From positions 175,282,995-175,346,994 of the forward strand of contig OY992536.1 of the NCBI GenBank assembly GCA_963921195.1: 64,000 nucleotides of DNA, written 5' to 3'. Positions 57,840 through 64,000 of the stretch are shown here, in pieces; within the stretch, counting starts at the first letter, position 1; each line of letters begins with the position of its first letter. This DNA is from Pegoplata infirma (taxonomy: Eukaryota > Arthropoda > Insecta > Diptera > Anthomyiidae). Position numbers and translations under genes: made by a program. The notes under the pieces were generated by a model. It saw nothing but the letters and a program-made list of their open reading frames with translations. It ran no database searches and was not told the DNA's origin.

Positions 57840-58310
57840 TAATTTTGTCTTTCGTGAAAAAAAATATTTTTTTGACCAAAACTTCTTTTTCACCAAGTCT
57901 AAGCTTTTCACATAAAAATTTTTCATTTGTTTATCAAATGTACATAAAATAAGTGAGAGTGTTATATTCTTTGGTGCCGAATCTTTTATACTCTTCAAAA
58001 TGTAAAAACACTTGTTTGCACTTATTTTTGCACTCACTTACGAAATGTACAGCTCTTTTGGTTTTTTAATGGGGTCCTTGACTGATATTTCAATTCGTTT
58101 TGCATGGAATAGCAAAGTAATATAACATTATTTTTTCTAAAAAAACTTTGCTTTGGCAAATACACCCAAATCTTCCGCAAAACACTGTCATGATTTAATG
58201 TTTTGGGCAAGAGTACAAAATTCGCAGGCATTTTTGTGTTAATATTGACCCTAAAAGGCAACTTTCCCGGCCCCGACGTTTCCGAAATTTGAAAAAGACG
58301 AAATTCAGAT
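57840..58310. mobile_element. Helentron-like fragment
   Basis: taagtgagagtgttatattc, ggtgccgaatcttttatact and ttcaaaatgtaaaa match the start of the element at 60402. ggtccttgactgatatttcaattcg and tgcatggaatagcaaagt match 61265-61320. The central part is shortened. The minus-strand frames here (57834-58037, 58034-58336) show no protein motifs. Confidence 0.55.
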
Positions 58311-58319
58311 TCTTGGGTT

Positions 58320-58790
58320 TTCGGAGAATGAATCAATTATTCTTTAAAAATATGTTCTATACAGAAAAACATCAAATTTTTCAATACCAAAATTCTCAGA
58401 ATCCCAGACATTATTCATATAAAAATGTTTCGAAATTTGAATAATTTTCGTAAAGGAAAGTTCTCCGATCCTGATATATTTTTATCATAAAAAAAGCTCT
58501 TGGAACTCATGGTAGCATATTTCTTAGGAAAAAATTTGAAAATTTGAAAACACTTTTCGCATATGAAAACTCAGATTCTGGAACAGTTTTAAGAGATAAA
58601 GTTACAACAATTTTTCAAAATTCGAAAACACTTTTCGCACGCGAAAACTCAAATTTCTAAAACAGTTTTTAGAGATAAGGTTAAAACAATTTTTTATATA
58701 AAAAGTCATTAGATCTGAGTCATTTTTCTTCAGAAAATATCTAAGATATTATGGCTTTTTCTTTCAAAAATATCTCTAACTCTGATATGA
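58320..58790. repeat. Minisatellite block, TCAGATTCTGAGA family
   Basis: Diverged units with aaaattctcagaatcccaga and taaaaatgttt spacers, including two copies of aaaacacttttcgcatatgaaaactcaga near 58548 and 58625. Confidence 0.6.
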
Positions 58791-59490
58791 AAAGTTACAA
58801 GATTTGGATAGATGGTAATGCCTTTTAACTTTTATATTTCTAATATTAATCGAAACAAAATAAACCCCATCTCCAACGATTGTTTAAATTTTCAAATAAA
58901 TTTTAATTAAATTTTAACTGCTCGAACGCTAAATAAATCTCACACACTTTTACCAGCAACTCTTCCATTGTTATTGTGAAATACATAAAATCATTAATTC
59001 ACCATATAATTTGTATAAACACAAATACTATTATAGCTGTAATTTGTAACGCCATTGCTGTAATATTTGTCACAAATATTATTTTACGCATCATCTGTCA
59101 GTTGTATCGAAATTAATGAGGAAGTGCAAAAAGTTAAGAGGGAAAGTTAACAGCGACAAATAAATGTGTAATTATATGAAATTGTAATCGTTCGTTTACA
59201 AAAAAAAAAAAACAACATTAAACAATCTTCAAAAGAATAACAAACACCAACAAAATAATGGTTTGACATAAAAAGTTCCATACCGTATATAATTCGATCT
59301 AACTAATACTAACGTATCGAATTTCTATCACAGTTTACACCAAACAATCCTTGAAACACAAAAATTATGTTAACAATACATACAAAAGGGTAACAAGAGT
59401 AGGTTAAAGAAAAAAAAGGCAGATATTTAAAGAAAGAATTCATCCAAAAATGAAGAAAAGGACATTAACAAAAGTTTATAAATGACTTTT
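58791..59490. other. AT-rich stretch, no gene recognised
   Basis: No family or inverted ends were recognised. It is somewhat less repetitive than its surroundings. Confidence 0.45.
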
Positions 59491-59880
59491 ATATTGAAAA
59501 AATATAGAAGAATCTGAAAATTTGTTGATAGAAATTTTTTTTCAAAATTAAACTTTTTTTAAAAAAGTATTTCTGAGAACTTCACTACCTAAGAGTTTTT
59601 CTTCAAAAAACATGTTTCAGATTACGAACATTTAAAGCTACAAAAAAATGAAAATACATTTTTAAAGCCCTTAACTTGTCGAATATGACCGCCAAAAACC
59701 CGAAAGCCCTCCAAGTTATAGTTTTTGAGTTATTTCATGATCAAATTTCATGATATCTTTAAAACTAAGCCAGGTAGAGCGAATCTGAGCAACATTTTGG
59801 ATCAAAGTCGATAATAACCCTTTAAGAGTTTGTGCACATTTTTATGTGGAAACCGACAAAGTGGGGCCCGTAGCGCAGTG
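59491..59880. repeat. Minisatellite remnant and ATCTTTAAAACTAAGC block
   Basis: 59500-59640 is the palindromic-core minisatellite. 59700-59830 repeats aaaactaagccaggtagagcg and aacattttggatcaaa, as found at 1991-2330. Confidence 0.5.
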
Positions 59881-60170
59881 TTTTGTCCCAACAATAAATC
59901 ATGATAATGTTTTGCTGAAGCTTTGGGTGTACTTGCCATTACAAAATTTGTTTAGCCATTCCATGCAAAACGAATAGAAATATCAGTAGACGCTCTAGCT
60001 ATATACATCCGTCCAACTCTCTGTGGAAAACCAGGTGCATTCCAAACCAAAAGTGCTGTAAATTTGGTAAATGGGTGCATTACTTAAGTGCAAGAAATTG
60101 TTTTTTACATATTGGACAGTATAACAGATTTGCCACAGAATAATTTAACACTCTCACTTGTTTTTTTGTA
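59881..60170. mobile_element. Helentron-like fragment, reversed
   Basis: aatcatgataatgttttgctgaag, gtgtacttgcc and attccatgcaaaacgaatagaaatatc are the reverse complement of the 58070-58220 block. ttaacactctcacttg near 60145 is a reversed terminus. Confidence 0.5.
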
Positions 60171-60239
60171 CATTCGTTAAACAAATGGAACATTTTTATG
60201 TCAACATTTTTGTAACAAACAAATGGAAAACAATAATTT

Positions 60240-60401
60240 TTTTTCGCGAAAGACAAAATTATGATAAAATCAAAATTGATAAAAACAAAATGTTTGATGA
60301 AAAAAAAAATTTTGATAAAAAAAAAATTATGAAAATCTTTTTTTTTAAAAAAAAATTTCATGAAAAAAAAAAATTGATAAAAAAAACAAATTGATGAAAA
60401 A
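60240..60401. repeat. Reversed (TTTTTTCATCAA)n-type array
   Basis: gatgaaaaaaaaaattttgat-type units, the complement of the arrays at 50440 and 55480. They run up to the start of the Helentron-like element. Confidence 0.75.
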
Positions 60402-60487
60402 CAAGTGAGAGTGTTAAATTTGGCCGTGTCGAATCTTTTATACCCTCCAAAATGTAAAAAAAATGCCAGGGGCGTTTGTTTTTTTTT

Positions 60488-60575
60488 TGGGGGGTGGGGG
60501 GGGGGGGGGGGGGGGGGTGATGGGGGTCAGTGGGGGTGATGGGGGTGATGGGGGTGAGTGGGGGACGTTAAGAGC
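60488..60575. repeat. Poly-G and (GGGGGTGAT)n minisatellite
   Basis: ggggggtgg and a G run of about 23 are followed by four to five gggggtgat/gggggtcagt units. The G-strand bias and possible quadruplex are unusual in this AT-rich window, and length errors are likely. Confidence 0.85.
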
Positions 60576-60648
60576 ACCTTCCCTTAACGATAAATATACC
60601 AAATGTTTCATTTATTTAACAAAAATACAAAAAAACATGTAAAAAAAT

Positions 60649-61023
60649 CAGGGTTGGCAACCGATATCCACCTAGAATAACGGTATTTGGCTATTGTACC
60701 GCAACCAATAAAGATATGGACATTTTCAAAATCGATTATAAAAGCTGATGAAATTTCGAGTATTTTAAAAGTGTCACTTCGTGATTCCATCGGTTCGTTT
60801 TCGAAATATAGGTCAATACCTTTATAATACCGTTTGAAACGGTTTTATAACGGTATTGGCCTATATAACTAAAACGAACCTGTAGAAACACGAAGTGACA
60901 CATTGAAAATACTACAAATTTCATCAGCTTTCATAGTCGCTTTTCAAAATGTCCATATCTTTATTGGTTGCGGTACAATTGCCAAATATCGTTATTCGAG
61001 GTGGGTATCGGTTGCCAACCCTG
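60649..61023. mobile_element. 375-bp hAT-type hairpin MITE with perfect 8-bp target duplication
   Basis: CAGGGTTGGCAACCGATA and TATCGGTTGCCAACCCTG form the ends. The whole element is a near-complete palindrome with arms of about 180 bases around a short centre near 60845 (ataccgtttgaaacggttttat). AAAAAAAT lies at 60641-60648 and 61024-61031. Open frames across 60608-61322 arise from the palindrome. Confidence 0.9.
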
Positions 61024-61191
61024 AAAAAAATGTATTTTTCAGAGGTTGGTTTAATTCTTCAAGGGGGAACTTTTTTGCCCCTGGCCCGATTTTGCCCATT
61101 TATAAACTTAACCTGCCTAGGACCATAAGACATATTCATGCCAAATTTCAGGAGGCTAGCTCTTTTATTTTGGACTGCATCGTGCCATCTA

Positions 61192-61220
61192 CAGACAGAC
61201 GGACGGACGGACGGACGGAC
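61192..61220. repeat. (GACA/GACG)n microsatellite
   Basis: About seven units, the reverse-complement form of the (GTCY)n tract at 57099, within the Helentron-like element. Confidence 0.9.
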
Positions 61221-61359
61221 ATTCACAAAATGTCTAAGAATCGATCATGGATCAATAATATATATACTTTATGGGGTCCCCGACAGATATTTCGATGCGT
61301 TACAAATGGAATGACAAAGTGAGCATACCCCCATACTGTGGTTGGAGGGTATAAACAAA

Positions 61360-61515
61360 AGTTTAATGAAAAATAAAATTGAGGAAAAAAAATTTGATGA
61401 CAAAAAAAAATTGATATAAAAAAATTTTATGAAAAAAAATTTGGTGGAAAAATAAATATGTTACGTTTTATTCACCAGCTGGTGAAAACGGTTTTATTCA
61501 CCAGCAGGTGAATTT
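61360..61515. repeat. Reversed T-rich array end with two CACCAGC-GGTG palindromes
   Basis: aaaaaaatttgatgac units are followed by TTCACCAGCTGGTGAA at about 61470-61485 and ttcaccagcaggtgaa about 30 bases later. It is the reversed counterpart of 55370-55440. Confidence 0.75.
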
Positions 61516-61993
61516 TTATCCAAGCTAAAAAAAGACCTTGTCAAATTACTTGAAAAAGTCTCGTAATCCCATTTTACCAATATTTGACAGTTTTTTTTTG
61601 TTTTTTAACAAAAAATTTTCGATCCAAATATATATTTTTTTTTTTAATTTTACAATTTTTTTTTGTACTTTTACAAATTTCCAAAGTTTTTTCACGAGAT
61701 TTCCTTGTAAGTTTTATTGTGCCAAAAAATTTGTAAATTTACAATTTTATTGGTAAAAATCTTGTAAAATTAGCAAAAAATCTAGTTAAATCACGAAACC
61801 TCCTTTTTAGTTTTATCGCGTCAAAAAATTCGTAAATTTAAAATTTTATTGGTAAAAAGCTTGTAAAATTACGAAATTATTGGTAAAAAGCTTGTAAAAT
61901 TACAAGAAATTGTGGCAACAAGAAATTGTTGTCAAATAGGAGGTAGCAAAAAAAAAGTTACAAACTTTTCTCGTCGTTCTTCAGGGTTAATTT
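61516..61993. mobile_element. Element end ...TTTTTTGAGTG, with aaaattttattggtaaaaa repeats
   Basis: Repeated ttttattggtaaaaa-cttgtaaaatta units lead to ttaattttttgagtg at 61978-61992. It resembles the right end of the CACTCAAAA family, but the following bases are CA and no TA is present. The left partner is not identified. Confidence 0.4.
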
Positions 61994-62009
61994 TTTGAGT
62001 GCATAATTC

Positions 62010-62500
62010 AAAACTCGTATAGAAAAAGTCTCAGATTCTAAGACACTTTCCCATAGAGAAAGACTAGGATTCTGAGAAATTTTTCCTTTTTAAAGGTCTC
62101 AGATTCTGAGAAATTTTTATAGGAAAAATGTTTTGGAATCTGAAACTTTTTCTAAACGAAAAATTTAAAATTACATTTTTCCTATAGAAAAGTTTAAGAT
62201 TCTGCGACGTTTTTCTTATAAAAAAGACTTACCCCCTGTTTCTGTATGATAATAGAACGACGAACGTCAAAAATTTGCAAGTATTTTGTTATTGTTACAA
62301 AAATAAAAAAATACATGCAAATTTCTGACATTTGTCATACGTTCGTCATACAGAAACTAGGGGTTAGACATTTTTGAAATATTTTTCCTATAAAAAAAAA
62401 CTTACACTTAGATTCCCAAGCCAATTTTCCTATAGAAAAAGTCTCAGATTCGGAGACATTTTTCCTGTAGAAAAAGTCTCAGATGTAGAAAAAGTCTCAA
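62010..62500. repeat. Minisatellite block, AAAAGTCTCAGATTCTGAGA family
   Basis: Better-conserved units than elsewhere: tatagaaaaagtctcagatt, ctgagaaatttttcc. Period is about 30-35 bases. A hairpin MITE at 62232-62363 splits it. Confidence 0.75.
62232..62363. mobile_element. 132-bp hairpin MITE with TTA target duplication
   Basis: CCCCCTGTTTCTGTATGA pairs with TCATACAGAAACTAGGGG, and gaacgacgaacgtc with gacatttgtcatacgttc. TTA lies at 62229-62231 and 62364-62366. Harbinger-like. Confidence 0.85.
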
Positions 62501-62509
62501 ATTTTCAGG

Positions 62510-64000
62510 CCTATCGTCGTTTATATGGTTATTTAGATATCAGTAGATCAGACCATAATTAATCCATTATTATATAGTTGCTTCATAAATTCTACAAATT
62601 TTAACATCAGTAATTAGTTTTGTTTTTTAATTTTTCCTTGTTTAAAATTCATTTAAGGAATTAATTCTTTTACAGCTTTGTTGGCTTTGTAAAAGTAACT
62701 TTTTATTGATGTTGTATTTATTTGTGTGAATGTATTCAAGTTGTTGTCATTGTATTGATGATATTATTGTTAAGAGTTTTGTTGATAGTCTTTGAAGTAT
62801 AGCAGGCAAACCGAAAGGATATAATAGTAGGCAAAAACCCACAAACCTACATAAGGACATTCATTTATTTATAGTATTAAAACGTTTAAAATGGTTTTTT
62901 GACAAAAACGAAAAAAAAAATAATGTAAAAGTTTATTGGCACCAGCTATGGTCGACCATTTCATACTCGGAGTGCTATGTGAAAATTGTTTAAAAGCAAA
63001 AGTTTTTTTTTTATTTCCCCCCAAAAACATCCTTTAAGGGTTCGTTACAACATAAGTCGATGTCGTTAACAGTAAGAGAATTTTGAGTAAGAGCGTATAG
63101 TAGATGTATAGTGTCTTGGTGTTGAAATTTGGTTGTGAGAAAAATAATCTTTTTAAATTTAAAAATAGAATCTTAAATAGAATTTGATAAATTTTTGTAT
63201 GTAATTAATTTTTTTTTTTGGTGAAAACTTTTTTAAAAACCCTGAAATAATTACACTGTGCTACAAAAAACACAAAATCAAAAATACTTTTAAAATGAGG
63301 TAGTTAAGGTTGTAGGTCTCGTCGAAAAGATCACAAAAATGCCCATCAAACTTGCCAGACACCCTCAAATTTTTAAGTTATTGTCAAAAAACGATTTTTT
63401 GGGACTTTTCTCACTAAACCACGTGTAACTTAAACATTTTTCAACTGATTTTCAATTTTTCAACTGTTTTGCATAGAAGAAGGATAGGGCTTTTCATAAG
63501 TGTGAATTGGTCTATACATATAAAAAAGATATGTATTGATTTTTTCAACAATATTTAATTTTTTTGTTATTTTTTGAAAATTTTTTGAGTTTATCGATTT
63601 TTTTCTGCTATAGTTCGTTCAACAACATTTATATTTATAAACGTATTCTTAAAGAAAATTTAATTGTGAACACGATGAGCTTTATGCCGAAAAAATCGGA
63701 TAACAATTGACGAAGTTGTGATAATTTATCTAAAAAAGAAAATTAAGTTTTTGCTTGAAATTGGCGTTCGGATAACCCAGGCAAAAAAAATAAAAAAATA
63801 AACGAACATACTTAGAGGTCGCGTATCATTATTTTAAAGGTTTTGGCCTCCTGAATTCGAATTTGACCTTGAAATTGCGCTATTTTATTAAGTTTTTGAT
63901 CTATCAATTTATGTTAAATATCTCAAAAAAATGACGAGATAGAGTACTTTAAATGCCAGATTCAGCGCGCCAAAAACCTTTAAAAATATACATGACCATT
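62510..64000. other. AT-rich stretch, no gene recognised
   Basis: No coding or RNA gene is seen. From about 63290 the text (aaaaaacgattttttgggac, atctcaaaaaaatgacgagatagagtac) resembles generic transposon interiors. The element probably continues beyond the window. Confidence 0.4.

Larger units (their letters stand above)
60402..61355 (+). mobile_element. Helentron/DINE-1-like element, interrupted by a hAT MITE
   Basis: It starts acaagtgagagtgttaaatt followed by gtgtcgaatcttttataccctcc. It has (GACR)n at 61192-61220, ggtccccgacagatatttcgatgcg, and the end ccatactgtggttggagggtataa. Same orientation class as 20296. The hairpin at 60649-61023 and a G-rich tract at 60490-60575 lie inside. T/A-rich array sequence flanks both sides, so it inserted into the array. 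No protein is encoded. Confidence 0.68.

Noticed and set aside
60903..61322. 139-codon open frame
   Set aside because: Runs from one arm of a hAT hairpin into a Helentron-like element with a (GACR)n tract. A chance reading frame.
1..64000. LTR retrotransposon or endogenous virus
   Set aside because: I saw no paired long direct repeats, primer-binding site or reverse transcriptase, integrase or capsid motifs in the open frames inspected.

Overview
The window looks like non-coding, transposon-dominated DNA from an insect, most likely a dipteran. It is strongly AT-rich and has no convincing host exon, no operon-like packing and no RNA gene that I would call functional. The dipteran assignment is an inference. 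It rests on (GTCY)n-bearing elements of the mini-me/DINE-1 (Helentron-like) type, a Tc1/mariner-type transposase relic, and many short inverted-repeat elements of the hAT, PIF/Harbinger and mariner types. A 200-base assembly gap lies at 4603-4802.

Layout. 1-3345: ~165-bp tandem array split by a hAT-type insertion with a perfect 8-bp target duplication. 3380-4358: fold-back element carrying a smaller hairpin. 5021-7590: (AAAAG)n microsatellite, then a long degenerate minisatellite with a palindromic core. 8.1-14.5 kb: small repeats, then two neighbouring copies of a large inverted-terminal-repeat (TIR) family, each holding further insertions. 15.2-18.5 kb: Harbinger-like fold-backs with nested elements. 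19.5-21.5 kb: small elements and Helentron-like fragments. 21510-24642: long-TIR element with a 9-bp target duplication and a broken coding region of an uncharacterised transposon-associated protein. 25.6-30.2 kb: two ~650-bp elements carrying tRNA-like modules, with a broken mariner transposase between them. 31.6-33.4 kb: diverged repeat holding a Harbinger-type element, itself interrupted. 33509-42098: very large fold-back element invaded several times. 42.5-50.1 kb: more mariner-type miniature elements, one split by a ~4.9-kb composite insertion. 50.3-62 kb: (TTTTTTCATCAA)n-like arrays, Helentron-like elements, a 2.7-kb fold-back, and a pair of ~355-bp inverted arms that look identical. 62-64 kb: minisatellite and anonymous sequence.

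The 'genes' here are relics of mobile elements. They do not form a pathway. Their value is as an archaeological record: repeated insertion of one element into another lets many boundaries be fixed from target duplications and from empty-site copies elsewhere in the same window. The strongest leads for something undescribed are the relic protein inside the 9-bp-duplication element, the tRNA-like modules inside mariner-style miniature elements, and the family whose ends begin CACTCAAAA but whose interiors differ.
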